A stretch of DNA of 64,000 nucleotides, taken from contig JADJVD010000001.1 in the NCBI GenBank assembly GCA_016716745.1, positions 372,001-436,000 of the forward strand, in the 5' to 3' direction. Position numbers and translations under genes: made by a program. The notes beneath the pieces are model-generated. The model saw nothing but the letters and a program-made list of their open reading frames with translations, was not told where the DNA came from and did not search any database. Positions 37,071-47,335 of this stretch are shown in pieces (positions within the stretch are counted from its first letter, which is position 1; the number at the start of each line of letters is the position of its first letter). This DNA is from Hyphomicrobiales bacterium (GTDB taxonomy: Bacteria; Pseudomonadota; Alphaproteobacteria; Rhizobiales; Beijerinckiaceae).

Positions 37071-38221
37071 GCCTGTCGCCCGCCGTCTCGCTGCTTCGCG
37101 ATCTCATTCGCTGCCCCTCGGTCACGCCGAACGAGGGCGGCGCGCTGGCGCTGCTGGCGCGCGTGCTGGGCGCGGCGGGATTCGAGACGCATCGCGTCGT
37201 CTTCTCCGAGCCCGGCCAGCCCGACGTCGACAATCTTTACGCGCGTATCGGAACCGAGGCGCCCTGCCTCGTATTCGCCGGCCATACGGACGTCGTGCCG
37301 CCCGGCGACGTGGCGCGCTGGCGGTTCGATCCCTTCTCCGGCGAGATCGCCGACGGCATGATCTGGGGGCGCGGCGCCTGCGACATGAAGGGGGGCGTCG
37401 CCGCCTGCGTCGCCGCCGCGCTCGACTATGTCGGCAGGCATGGGACGCCGAAGGGCTCGATCGCCTTCCTGATCACCGGCGACGAGGAGGGGCCAGCCGT
37501 CAACGGCACGGTGAAGCTGCTCGACTGGGCGCTGGCGCGCGGCGAGCGCTTCGACCATTGCCTGCTCGGCGAGCCGACCAACCCGAACGCGCTCGGCGAC
37601 ATGATGAAGATCGGCCGGCGCGGCTCGCTGACCGGGCGCGTGACGGCGAAGGGCGTGCAGGGTCACGTCGCCTATCCGCACCTCGCCGACAATCCGATCC
37701 CGCGCCTCGTGGCGATCCTGACGGCGCTGAAGGCGACGCCGCTCGACGCGGGGACGGCGCATTTCGACGCCTCCAATCTGGAGGTGACGAGCGTCGACGT
37801 CGGCAATCCCGCCTCGAACGTCATCCCCGCCGAGGCGCGCGCGACCTTCAACATCCGCTTCAACGATCTGTGGACGCCGCAGACGCTCGCCGACGAGATC
37901 GCCCGCCGCTGCGCGGGCGCGGCCGACCCGGCCGGCTTCGCGCTCGCCTTCGAGCCGACCAACGCGCTCGCCTTCCTGACCAGACCCGGCCGGTTCAGCC
38001 AGCTCGTCGGCAAGGCGATCGAGGCCGAGACGGGACGGACGCCCAAGCTCTCGACCACCGGCGGCACCTCCGACGCGCGCTTCATCGTGAAGGCGTGCGA
38101 GGTGATCGAGTTCGGCCTCGTCGGCCAGACCATGCACATGGTGGACGAGCGCGTGGCGGTGGCCGACGTCGACCGGCTCGCCGGGATCTACGCGCGCGTG
38201 ATCGCCGACTATTTCGCCTGA
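37067..38221 (+). CDS. dapE: Succinyl-diaminopimelate desuccinylase
   Basis: A 384-residue M20-family zinc amidohydrolase that splits N-succinyl-LL-diaminopimelate. FAGHTDVVPPGD and WGRGACDMKGG hold the first metal ligands (His, Asp) with the bridging Asp, TGDEEGPA provides the catalytic Glu pair, and STTGGTSDARF lies near the C-terminus. It starts at GTG 37067 inside the previous stop (GTGA). Together with dapD it covers two of the steps from tetrahydrodipicolinate to DAP; dapC is not in the window. Confidence 0.97.
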   Translation: MSLSPAVSLLRDLIRCPSVTPNEGGALALLARVLGAAGFETHRVVFSEPGQPDVDNLYARIGTEAPCLVFAGHTDVVPPGDVARWRFDPFSGEIADGMIWGRGACDMKGGVAACVAAALDYVGRHGTPKGSIAFLITGDEEGPAVNGTVKLLDWALARGERFDHCLLGEPTNPNALGDMMKIGRRGSLTGRVTAKGVQGHVAYPHLADNPIPRLVAILTALKATPLDAGTAHFDASNLEVTSVDVGNPASNVIPAEARATFNIRFNDLWTPQTLADEIARRCAGAADPAGFALAFEPTNALAFLTRPGRFSQLVGKAIEAETGRTPKLSTTGGTSDARFIVKACEVIEFGLVGQTMHMVDERVAVADVDRLAGIYARVIADYFA

Positions 38222-38291
38222 CGGCCCGCGTCGGCCCGGCATTGCCGGCCGCCGGCGTATCGGCTATGCACGAGCCGTCGCCAGCCGACAG

Positions 38292-38368
<77 letters not shown>

Positions 38369-38370
38369 TT

Positions 38371-38636
38371 CAAATCAATAAGTTAGGCGGATATTGCCAG
38401 CTTCGCGCTGTGACCTAGCTAGCGCATAGCTAGCAAGAACGCTGGTGATCGCGTCTATGGGCGCCGCGCCGGGCTCAATCGGCAGCGCCGCTCTCGTCCG
38501 TTCCCTCTGCTGTGACCCCGGCTTGTCATCCGGCTGACGCCAGCGTCCGATGCTTCGGCCGCGCCAACGCATATCGGCGCGAACATGTGAGCCGGGTCAG
38601 GGCATCGCGCCGACGCACACTTCTCTATGTCACGGC
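38371..38636. other. Noncoding stretch at the left end of the integrated region
   Basis: No gene is recognised. A minus-strand ORF (38375-38572, 65 codons) ends just inside the att copy. Its last part, containing PIDAITSVLASYALARSQ, reads protein-like but matches no family I know. The segment is less GC-rich than the genome to its left and contains CTAGCTAGCGCATAGCTAGC, an imperfect short repeat. Confidence 0.4.
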
Positions 38637-39359
38637 CTACTGTCTGGAGGTTGATGTGCTCTGATAATCGCCATCCACCATGAACCGATATCCAACGCCA
38701 GCTTCAGTTCGGACAATAGAGGGGGTGGAGGGGTTGCGTTCGATCTTGGGGCGCAACTGGCCGATCAGAACGCGCAGATATTGCGTGTCCTGCACATGCG
38801 CCGGGCCCCATACGGCGGCGAGAATCTGGCGATGTGTGACGACCCGACCGGCATGTCGGGCGAGCGTGACCAGCAGATCGTATTCCTTCGGCGTCAGCCT
38901 GATCGGCGCGCCGTCGCGCGTCACCAGCCGCTTCTCCATGTCGATGACCAGGCCGTCAGCTTCGACCCGAGTAATAGTCGCGGCTTTCCCCGCCGTCTTG
39001 CGCATCGCGACGCGCAGGCGCGCCAGCAACTCGCCCATGCCAAAGGGTTTTTCGACGTAATCGTCTGCGCCGGCGTCGAGCGCCTCGATCTTGTCGCCCT
39101 CGCGGTCGCGGGCGGAGAGGATGAGGACCGGCGTCGTCGAGAAGGCGCGCATGTCCTTCAGCACGTCGAGGCCCGACCGATCGGGCAGGCCGAGATCGAG
39201 AATGACGACGTCGGGGGCGCTCGCGGCGATGGCGCGTAAGGCGTCGGCGGCGGTCGCCGCCAGCGACACCCGCCAGCCCGCCGCGCTCAAGGCGACCTTG
39301 AGCAGCTTCTGGATTTGCGGTTCGTCGTCGACGACGAGCACATGCGGGTCCGCGCTCAT
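38637..39359 (-). CDS. kdpE: Response regulator KdpE
   Basis: A 240-residue OmpR-type regulator. The receiver domain has the acidic pair in VVDDEP (Asp11, Asp12) and the phospho-acceptor Asp55 in ILDLGLPD. The winged-helix domain includes LTPKEYDLLVTLARHAGRVV and ends VRTEAGVGYRF. KdpE activates kdpFABC when potassium is scarce, on phosphorylation by KdpD. Its ATG overlaps the kdpD stop by four bases. It is the last gene of the kdp operon. Confidence 0.95.
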   Translation of the reverse strand: MSADPHVLVVDDEPQIQKLLKVALSAAGWRVSLAATAADALRAIAASAPDVVILDLGLPDRSGLDVLKDMRAFSTTPVLILSARDREGDKIEALDAGADDYVEKPFGMGELLARLRVAMRKTAGKAATITRVEADGLVIDMEKRLVTRDGAPIRLTPKEYDLLVTLARHAGRVVTHRQILAAVWGPAHVQDTQYLRVLIGQLRPKIERNPSTPSIVRTEAGVGYRFMVDGDYQSTSTSRQ

Positions 39360-42048
39360 TCGGCAAGCCCTTTCGGCGTCGTCGCGACGGGCAGGCGGAT
39401 CAGCATACGGGTTCCGCGCCGCCGCGCCGCCGGGCTTTGGGCGACGATTGTGCCGCCCATCGCCTCGATCAGGCCGCGGCAGATCGAGAGGCCGAGTCCG
39501 GTGCCGGCCTTGCGCCCGTCGGGCCGGCCGCCGCGATAGAATTTCTCGAAGATGCGGTCGAGATCGGCCGGCTTCACGCCCGGCCCCTCGTCGGTGACGC
39601 TGAGCACGATCTCGTCTCCTTCCGCCCGCGCATGGACGCTCGCGCCGGAGTCTCCGCCGTACTTCTGGGCGTTGTCGAGCAGATTGAACAGCACCTGTTC
39701 GAGCAGGCGCCCGTCGCCGCGCGCAAAGGGCAGACCGGCGGCCAGGCTCACGCGCACGGGCCTGTCGGGATAGAGCTTGCCGCAACGCTCGGCGGCGGCT
39801 TCGACCGCGTCGGCGACGTCGACGGCCTCGCGGCGCGCTTTCAGCCCGCCCGCCTCAATGCGCGACATGTCGAGCAGATTGGTGACGAAGCGGCTGAGGC
39901 GGTCGGATTCCTCGTCGATTGATTGCAGCAGGTCGGCGCGCGCCTCGGGCGTCAGTCGCGTGTCGAGTTCGCGCAGCGCGCTCGCTGCGCCGGAGATGGT
40001 GGCGAGCGGCGTGCGTAGATCGTGCGACAGCGAGGCCAGCAGCGCGTCGCGCACCTTGTCGTTCTCAATGGCGGAGGCCGCCTTCACAGCCTCGCGCGCC
40101 AATACGGCGCGGTCCAGCGCCAGCGCGGTCTGGTCGAGCACGACTTCCAGCATGCGCTCCTCCTCAGGGGTCAGCGGCCTGTCGAGCGCGGGCGGCTCGA
40201 AGCCACAGACGCCGACGATGCCGCGCGCCGTTGCGAGCGGCCGAAACAGGAGCGCGAGGCAGGGCATGGTTCCTGTCATCGCGCCGGCGGGTTCGCGCTT
40301 CTGCGCGGCCCAGCGCGCGGCGCTGCGTTCGGCGGCGTCGAGTTCGACGTCGGGCGGCCATGCGCCTTGCAGCGTCAACTCGCCGTCGGCTCCGGTGAGC
40401 AGGACGGCGCGGCGGCCGAAGGTCTTGTGCAGTTGCGAGACGGCGGCCCAGACGACCTCGTCGGTGGAGGTGGCGGCCGAGAGCCGCCGCGAGAAGTCGT
40501 AAAGCGTCTGCGTCGCCGCGGCGTGGCGAATGACGCGGTCGCGCTGCTCGCGGACTCGGCCGGCGAGCGAGCCTGTGAGGATCGCGGCGGCGAGAAACAC
40601 GAACAGCGCCAGCAGTTCGTGCGGCTGCGCCACGGTGAAGCTGTAGATCGGTTCGATGAAAAAGAAATTATAGGCAAGGAACGAGCCGATGGACGCGATC
40701 ACCGCAGCGCGCACGCCGAGCAGCACGGCGCAGGCGAGCACGGCGGCAAGGAAGATCATCGACACGTTGGGCAGCGCGACCAGAAGCGCGAGGCCGTGCC
40801 CGACCGGCACCGCCAGCCCGACGGCGGCCGCGGCGGCGGCGAATTCCACGCCGAGCCCCTCGCGCCGGAGCGTGACGCGCGGCGCGCCACGTGGGCGCGG
40901 CGGTTCATCGTCCGCAGGAATCATATGCAATTCGATCTCGCCGGCGTCGCGCGTCAGCGCATCGGCGAGCGAGCGCGAGGACAGGCCGCGCCAGAATCCG
41001 CGCACCGGCTCGGCGACGACGATCTGGGAGACGTTCTCGCGCCGCGCAACGCGCAGGATTGCGGCGGCCGTGTCAGCGCCCGCCACGCGTAGCGTCTCCG
41101 CGCCGAGGCGCTCGGCGAGCGCGAACAATTCGGTCAGCCGCGCCGAGCGGCCGGAGTCGCCCTCCGCGCCCGGGCGCTCGATATGCAGCGCCATCCAGTC
41201 GCCGTTCAGCCGCGTCGCAAGCTGCGCGGTGCGCCGGATCACCTTCTCGGACACCGCGTCGGCGTCGACGCAGGCGAGCAGCTTTTCCGACGCGCCCCAC
41301 GGCCCCTCGATGGCCTTCTGCCGAAGATAGTCGGTCACCTGATCGTCGACGCGGTCGGCGGTGCGGCGCAGCGCCAGTTCGCGCAGGGCGGTCAGATTGC
41401 CCGACGTGAAAAAGTTCTGGGTCGCGCGCTTGGCGGTCGCGGGCAGGTAAACCTTGCCGTCGTGCAGACGCTGGATCAGTTCGTCGGGCGTGATGTCGAC
41501 GAGAACGACGTCGTCGGCCTCCTGCACGACGAGGTCTGGCACGGTCTCGCGCACCGTGACGCCGGTGATGCGAGACACAACGTCGGCGAGGCTTTCGAGA
41601 TGCTGGATGTTGAGCGCCGTCCATACATCGATTCCGGCGTCGAGCAACTCCTCGACGTCCTGCCAGCGCTTGGGGTGCCGGCAATCGGGCGGGTTGCTGT
41701 GGGCCAGTTCGTCGACGACGATCAGCTTGGGCTTGCGGGAGAGCGCCGCGTCGAGATCGAACTCGGCCAGGGCGCGGCCCCTGATAGTCGACCCTGCGCC
41801 GGGGCAGCGCCTCGAGGCCCTCGAGCAGCGCCTCCGTCTCCTTGCGGCCATGCGTCTCGACGAGACCGATCAGCACGTCTGCGCCTTCGGTCCTGAGCCG
41901 GCGCGCGTTCTGGAGCATGGCGTAGGTCTTGCCGACGCCGGGGCCGCGCCGAGAAACACCTTGAGACGGCCGCGACGCTCTCCCTTCGACAACGCCAGCA
42001 GCGCGTCCGGGTCGGGGCGGCCGTCGCGGTCGCGGTGCGTGGGGGCAT
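39356..42048 (-). CDS. kdpD: Potassium sensor histidine kinase KdpD, with frameshifts near the N-terminus
   Basis: About 897 residues when corrected. It comprises an N-terminal KdpD sensor with Walker-like AAPGVGKTYA, a USP-like domain, four membrane helices (about LLVALPNVSMIFLAAVLACA), GAF, and kinase core with SLSHDLRTPL (H-box), FNLLDNAQKYG and GTGLGLSICRG. Three indels break the frame. The run CCCCC after ATG 42048 seems one base short, the AAPGVG codons lack one G near 41941, and a CCCC run (41778-41781) has one C too many. All lie in G/C runs, and the protein either side is intact. Only from 41851 down is the frame open. It controls kdpE. Confidence 0.9.
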
Positions 42049-42066
42049 GCGATCTCTCCGTGGCCC

Positions 42067-42666
42067 TTACTTTAGCGCGTCGAGCGCCAGATTCAGCGCC
42101 AGCACGTTGACGCGGGATTCGCCGATCAGACCCAGGATCGGGCCTTCGGTCTGGGCCGCGACGAGAGCGGCGACCTTCTCCGCCGGCAGGCCCCGCGCCC
42201 GCGCCACCGCCGCCGCCTGCATCCGGGCATTTGCCGGCGAGATGTGCGGATCGAGGCCGGAGGCGGAGGTCGTCAGCGCGTCGGCGGGCAAGGGCGTCGC
42301 CGCCCCGACCGCCTTGAGCGCGTCGGCGTCGGCTTTGATGCGCTGGATCAGCTTGGCCGAGGTCGGCCCGAGATTGGCCCCGCCAGAACCTGCAGCGTTG
42401 TAGGGCGCGTCGATTGATTTGGCCGCGTCGGCTGGATCGGGGGCCGTGGTCGCGGAGGGGCGGCCGTGGAAATAGCGCGGATCGACGAAATTCTGCCCTA
42501 TCAGCGCCGAGCCGATTGTCTTGCCGTCGCGCAGGATCAGTCCGCCGCCGGCCTGCGCCGGAAAGACGAGGGACGCGACGCCGGTGACGGCGAGGGGATA
42601 GGCGAGCCCGGTGACGAGCGTCAGCAGCGCGAGCAGGCTGACGGCGGGGCGAATGTGGCGGAGCAT
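42067..42666 (-). CDS. kdpC: Potassium-transporting ATPase subunit KdpC
   Basis: The 199-residue KdpC subunit, a single-pass membrane protein that raises ATP affinity of the complex. One N-terminal helix (about 8-35, LLALLTLVTGLAYPLAVTGV) is followed by YFHGRPSAT, the hallmark block, then SGGANLGPTS and SGLDPHISPANARMQ. It ends LALNLALDALK. It lies 10 bases after kdpB and 18 before kdpD. Confidence 0.96.
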   Translation of the reverse strand: MLRHIRPAVSLLALLTLVTGLAYPLAVTGVASLVFPAQAGGGLILRDGKTIGSALIGQNFVDPRYFHGRPSATTAPDPADAAKSIDAPYNAAGSGGANLGPTSAKLIQRIKADADALKAVGAATPLPADALTTSASGLDPHISPANARMQAAAVARARGLPAEKVAALVAAQTEGPILGLIGESRVNVLALNLALDALK

Positions 42667-42676
42667 GAGAGCCTCC

Positions 42677-44730
42677 TCAGGCCAGATGCAGGGTCGAGAC
42701 GATCAGATCGATCGCCTTGATGCCGACGAAGGGAAGGATCAGCCCGCCGACGCCATAGACGAGCAGGTTTCGCCGCAGCAGCGCGGCCGCGCCGACGCGG
42801 CGATAGGCGACGCCCTGAAGCGCCAGCGGGATCAGCGCGACGATGATCAGCGCATTGAAGATCACCGCCGACAGGATCGCCGATTGCGGCGAGGCGAGAT
42901 GCATGACGTTGAGCGCGTCGAGCTCCGGGTAGGTCGCCACGAACAGCGCCGGCAGGATGGCGAAATATTTCGCGACGTCGTTGGCGATCGAGAAGGTCGT
43001 CAGCGAGCCGCGCGTCATCAGCATCTGCTTGCCGATCTCGACGATCTCGATCAGCTTGGTCGGATTGCTGTCGAGGTCGACCATGTTGCCGGCCTCGCGC
43101 GCGGCCTGCGTGCCGGTCTGCATGGCGACGCCGACGTCGGATTGCGCCAGCGCCGGCGCGTCGTTGGTGCCGTCGCCGCACATGGCGATGAGGCGGCCGC
43201 CGGTCTGCTCCTTGCGGATATAGGCGAGCTTGTCCTCGGGAGTCGCCTCCGCGATGAAATCGTCGACGCCGGCCTCAGAGGCGATGGCGGCGGCGGTTAC
43301 GGGATTGTCGCCGGTCACCATCACCGTGCGGATGCCCATAGCGCGCAGCGCGGCGAAACGTTCCTTGATGCCCGGCTTGACCACGTCCTTGAGGTGGACG
43401 ACGCCGAGCAACTGGCCGCGTCCTCCGCGACCGCCAGGGGCGTGCCGCCGCTCTGCGCCACCTTCTCGACGTCGGCGCGGAACGCGGCGGGAGCGCGTTC
43501 GAGCGGCAAGCCGAGATGGCGGAGCGCCGAGTCGATGGCCCCCTTGCGGATCGAACGGCCGCCGACATCGACGCCCGAGAGTCGGGTCTGCGCGGTGAAA
43601 GGCACCGGCGTCGCCGTCGCGACGCCGAAATCCGGCGCGGGGCGGCCATACTCGCCGGTGGCCAACGCCACGATGGAGCGCCCTTCGGGCGTCTCGTCGG
43701 CGAGGCTCGCGGCGAGCGCGGCGTCGGCGAGACGCTCGGCGCTAACGCCCGGCGCGGGCAGGAAGGCGCTCGCCATGCGATTGCCGAAAGTGATGGTGCC
43801 GGTCTTGTCGAGCAGCAGCGTGTCGACGTCGCCTGCCGCCTCGACGGCGCGGCCCGAGGTGGCGATGACGTTGAAGCGGATCAGCCGATCCATGCCGGCG
43901 ATGCCGATGGCCGACAACAGGCCGCCGATGGTGGTGGGGATCAGCGTCACCAGCAGCGCCGCCAGAACCACCACGGACAGTGTCGTGCCCGAGTAGCCGG
44001 CGAGACCCCACAGCGTCACGACCGCAATCAGAAAGATCAGCGTCATGCCCGAGAGCAGGATCGAAAGCGCCAGTTCGTTCGGAGTCTTCTGACGCTCCGC
44101 GCCTTCGACCAGCGCGATCATCCGGTCGATGAAGGTGTCGCCCGGCGCGGCGGCGATCCGCACCTTGATCCAGTCCGACAGAACCGTCGTGCCGCCCGTC
44201 ACCGCCGAGCGGTCGCCGCCAGCCTCGCGGATGACGGGGGCGGACTCGCCCGTGATCGCCGACTCGTTGACCGAGGCGACGCCTTCGACGATCTCGCCAT
44301 CGAGCGGGATGAGATCGCCCGCCTCGACCAGCACCACGTCGCCGATTCGCAGGCTCTCGGCGTTGACCCGCTCGTAGAGTTCGCCGAGCGAGGCGGGGTC
44401 GAGCAGGCGCTTGGCCAGCATGTCGGAGCGCGTCGCGCGCAGGCTCGCCGCTTGCGCCTTGCCGCGCCCTTCCGCGACGGCCTCCGCGAAGGTCGCGAAC
44501 AACACGGTGAACCACAGCCAGGCCGCGATCTGGCCGCTGAAGCTGACAGCGCCGCCGGCGGCGACATCACGAATCCAAAGCGCCGTGGTGAGCGCGGCCA
44601 CGACCTCCGTGACGAAGATCACCGGGTTGCGCATCAGCTTGCGCGGGTCGAGCTTGATCACCGACTGGACGGCGGCGGCCTTGAGAATGCCGGCGTCGAA
44701 CAGCGCCGGCGAGGCGGGTGTGCGGGACAT
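42677..44730 (-). CDS. kdpB: Potassium-transporting ATPase ATP-binding subunit KdpB, with a one-base frameshift
   Basis: A P-type ATPase of about 684 residues that hydrolyses ATP to drive K+ uptake through KdpA. TGES at 160-163, the phosphorylation motif LLLDKTGT with Asp308, then MVTGDN and GDGTNDAPALAQ are all present. Near 43415-43424 the reading jumps: AVAEDA continues in another frame as QLLGVVHLKDVVKPG. One missing base (GAC-GC-GGC-CAG) explains it. The two halves are otherwise complete, so a sequencing error is likely, although real inactivation cannot be excluded. Confidence 0.92.
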
Positions 44731-44740
44731 GGGGATGACC

Positions 44741-46447
44741 TCAGAATGTCATGCCGGCGAGCATCAGCACATGCTCGACAACGGGACCGAGAGCGAGGGC
44801 GGGAAAGAACTGCAAACCGCCGAGGATGAGGATGATTCCGACGAGCAGGCCGACGAACAGCGGCGTGTCGGTCGGAAACGTGCCGGCGGTCGCGGCGGCG
44901 CGCGGCTTGGCGGCGAGCGAACCGGCGATGGCCATCACCGGCACGACATAGGCGAAGCGCCCAAGCAACATGGCGAGGCCGATCGTCGTGTTCCACCACG
45001 GCGTGTTGGCGTTGAGGCCGGCGAAGGCGGAGCCGTTGTTGCCGGCGCCAGAGGTGTAGGCGTAGAGAATCTCGGACAGGCCATGCGGACCTGCATTGTT
45101 GAGGCTGGCGAGCGCCGCCGGCAGCATCGCCGCCGTTGCCGAAAAGCCGAGAATGACCAGCGGCAGGATCAGCACCGCCAGCATCGCGAGCTTCATCTCG
45201 CGCGCCTCGATCTTCTTGCCAAGATACTCAGGCGTGCGCCCGACCATCAGCCCGGCGACGAACACCGTCAGCAGCGCGAACACGATCATGCCGTAAAGGC
45301 CCGATCCGACGCCGCCTGGCAGCACTTCGCCGAGTTGCATCAGCACCATCGGCACGAGCCCGCCGAGCGGCGTCAGCGCGTCGTGCATGGCGTTGACCGC
45401 CCCGCACGACAGGCCGGTGGTGACCGCGACATAGAGCGCCGTCATCGCCTGCCCGAAGCGCAGTTCCTTGCCTTCCATGTTGCCGGCCGCCGGATCGAGG
45501 CCGAGCGCGGTCGTCAGCGGATTGCCGGACGTCTCCGCCCAATAGACGACGGCCGTGCCCGCGATCAGCAGGGCGAACATCGCCGCAGCGATGGCGTAAC
45601 CCTGCCGCTCGCGGCTGACCATGCGGCCGAACATGATCGGCATAGCGACCGAAACCACCAGCATCGCCCAGATCGACAGCATGTTTGACAGCGCGTTGGG
45701 GTTCTCGAACGGGTGGGCGGAATTGGCGTTGAAGAAGCCGCCGCCATTCGTGCCAAGTTGCTTGATCGCTTCCTGCGAGGCGACGGGGCCGAGCGCGATG
45801 GTTTGCTTCGCCCCTTCCAGCGTCGTCGCCTCGACCGCGCCAAGCAGAGTCTGCGGAACGCCGAGCGCGACGTAAGCGAGCGCCGTGACGACCGCCAGCG
45901 GGAGCAGCACGTAGAGCGTGGCGCGGGTCAGATCGACCCAGAAATTGCCGAGCGTGGCGACGCCCGACCGCGCGAAGGCGCGCGTCACCGCGACCGCCAA
46001 CGCGATTCCTACGGCGGCGGACAGGAAGTTCTGCACGGCGAGCCCAGCCATCTGCGCAAAATGGCCGAGCGTCGTCTCGCCGCTGTAGGCCTGCCAATTG
46101 GTGTTGGAGACGAAGCTCGCAGCGGTGTTGAAGGCGAGATCGGGCGCCATGCCGTCAAGGCCCTGCGGATTGAGCGGCAAGAACGCTTGCAAACGCAAAT
46201 TCGCATAGAGCAGGGCGAAGCTCACGAGGCTGAAGACGAGCATCGACAGCGTGTAGGCGAGCCATCCCTGTTCGCGTCCGTCGACGCCGGACAGGCGATA
46301 GACTCCTCGCTCGACCGGGCCGAGGACCGGCGAAAGAAACGTGCGTTCGTCGCCGAACACGCGCGCCATGAACCGCCCGAGCGGCAAGGCGCAAACAAGC
46401 ACGAGGGCGAGCGTCAGCGCGATCTGCCCCCAACCGACGAGTGTCAT
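44741..46447 (-). CDS. kdpA: Potassium-transporting ATPase potassium-binding subunit KdpA
   Basis: The 568-residue channel-like subunit with about ten membrane helices and four pore-loop repeats. NTNWQAYSGE, LGTNGGGFFNANSAHPFENP, GLSCGAVNAMHD and the last loop GAGNNGSAF are the four selectivity-filter regions. It binds K+ on the periplasmic side and passes it to KdpB. It lies between kdpF and kdpB in the standard order. Confidence 0.97.
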   Translation of the reverse strand: MTLVGWGQIALTLALVLVCALPLGRFMARVFGDERTFLSPVLGPVERGVYRLSGVDGREQGWLAYTLSMLVFSLVSFALLYANLRLQAFLPLNPQGLDGMAPDLAFNTAASFVSNTNWQAYSGETTLGHFAQMAGLAVQNFLSAAVGIALAVAVTRAFARSGVATLGNFWVDLTRATLYVLLPLAVVTALAYVALGVPQTLLGAVEATTLEGAKQTIALGPVASQEAIKQLGTNGGGFFNANSAHPFENPNALSNMLSIWAMLVVSVAMPIMFGRMVSRERQGYAIAAAMFALLIAGTAVVYWAETSGNPLTTALGLDPAAGNMEGKELRFGQAMTALYVAVTTGLSCGAVNAMHDALTPLGGLVPMVLMQLGEVLPGGVGSGLYGMIVFALLTVFVAGLMVGRTPEYLGKKIEAREMKLAMLAVLILPLVILGFSATAAMLPAALASLNNAGPHGLSEILYAYTSGAGNNGSAFAGLNANTPWWNTTIGLAMLLGRFAYVVPVMAIAGSLAAKPRAAATAGTFPTDTPLFVGLLVGIILILGGLQFFPALALGPVVEHVLMLAGMTF

Positions 46448-46461
46448 GGAAGTGCTCCGCG

Positions 46462-46548
46462 TCAGAAGCGTTCGGGTTTGAGCAGCGCGATTGCGAGATA
46501 GATCGCGAGCGCGACAGCCACGATCAGGCCGAGAAGAGGTTCGCCCAT
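46462..46548 (-). CDS. kdpF: Potassium-transporting ATPase stabilising peptide KdpF
   Basis: A 28-residue single-helix peptide: MGEPLLGLIVAVALAIYLA followed by IALLKPERF. The ending L-x-K-P-E-x-F is the KdpF signature. It is too short for ordinary ORF cut-offs. It stabilises the KdpABC complex like a lipid. The stop lies 14 bases before kdpA. Confidence 0.93.
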   Translation of the reverse strand: MGEPLLGLIVAVALAIYLAIALLKPERF

Positions 46549-46552
46549 GGCC

Positions 46553-46636
46553 TCACACGCGCTCCAGCGCGCGGGCGTAGAAGCCCATTACGGCGATGAC
46601 CGCGAGGCCGAGGCCGAGATAGACGAGATCCAGCAT
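46553..46636 (-). CDS. 27-residue single-helix peptide encoded upstream of kdpF
   Basis: MLDLVYLGLGLAVIAVMGF is followed by YARALERV. This gives one membrane helix with a basic end, much like KdpF in size. It begins at ATG 46636 with GGAGATGC 5-12 bases before it, and ends four bases before the kdpF start. Position and composition suggest a second small Kdp-associated peptide. I do not know a named family for it. Confidence 0.6.
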   Translation of the reverse strand: MLDLVYLGLGLAVIAVMGFYARALERV

Positions 46637-46892
46637 GGTCCGCATCTCCGGGAAGACGTTTGCGATGCGCGCAAGATGGTCAGCCGCCCATCAGGTCTCC
46701 ATTCGGAATGTCGCGGACCGATGTAAGGAAGGCATAAGGATCGTCCAACCATCGACCCATCTGGCTTTCGGCCTGAAGCAAGAGAAGCACTTCAAGCGCG
46801 CACAAACTGAATGCCGGATCGGCGACGATTCCATCAACCACGGCATCATGTGTCTGGTTGCGCGCGGCCCGGCAATACGGGCTGCGTCGGCC
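46637..46892. other. Upstream region of the kdp operon
   Basis: About 256 bases without a supported gene. The kdp promoter and KdpE site must lie here, on the minus strand, but I cannot place them with confidence; CCTTATGCCTTCCTTACATC (minus strand, about 46713-46732) is the AT-richest part near the start. The plus-strand ORF across it is not convincing. Confidence 0.4.
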
Positions 46893-47302
46893 TCACGGGA
46901 CGGGAGTCAGCGCGTTCGGCGTCTTGCCTTCACGGCCGAAGATGCGGTTGAGAATCGGCGTCGTGGTGTAGTCGCCGATGGTCGCGACGGCCTCGCCGAC
47001 GCCGCGGACGACCTGATCGATGCCCTTATTCACGCCGCCGATAGTCGAAATAGGCGTCGCGCGCGAAGTTGGACTCCGCCGCCGGCTTGATGTTGGGACC
47101 GGGAATGTTGTGGGCCGCCGGATCGACGGGAGCCTCTTCGGGATAAAGCGTGTCGGCGAGGCGCTTGGCGCGACCGCGAATGTCATTGAGATGGTCGTCG
47201 CCGCCGCCGTGCGCCTTGATCGCATCGTCGAGCGACATGCCGCCGTCCATGAAGCCGCGCGGCTTGCGCGCGGCCGCGCCGATGGCCTGCTCGGGCATAT
47301 AC
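46893..47302 (-). pseudogene. Phage-like or element-borne gene remnant, frameshifted
   Basis: Two frames read as one broken protein. The first gives GFMDGGMSLDDAIKAHGGGD and ends AESNFARDAYFDYRR near 47045. The second continues NKGIDQVVRGVGEAVATIGD and ends GREGKTPNALTPVP at 46893. Removing one base near 47040 joins them. The 5' side runs into the att copy, where MARPKGFEPLT is only translated tRNA sequence, so the real N-terminus is lost. I do not recognise the family. The style (GGMSLDDAIK, Gly-rich turns) suggests a phage or mobile-element protein. Confidence 0.45.
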
Positions 47303-47335
47303 GTCAGGGGTTCGAATCCCTTCGGGCGCGCCATT
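47303..47335 (+). repeat. att-type direct repeat, second copy
   Basis: An exact 33-base copy of 38338-38370 (3' part of tRNA-Arg). The upstream tRNA half is absent, so this is not a functional tRNA. It marks the junction of an integrated element spanning about 9 kb, or of two elements in tandem. Confidence 0.85.

Noticed and set aside
46635..47090. 151-codon plus-strand ORF upstream of kdp
   Set aside because: It overlaps the kdp leader and the remnant gene on the other strand, and its second half is a shadow of that remnant.
47026..47334. ORF starting MARPKGFEPLT as a real N-terminus (also at 38369 minus)
   Set aside because: This peptide is the reverse translation of the tRNA-Arg 3' end and is a common artefact next to tRNA and att sites.
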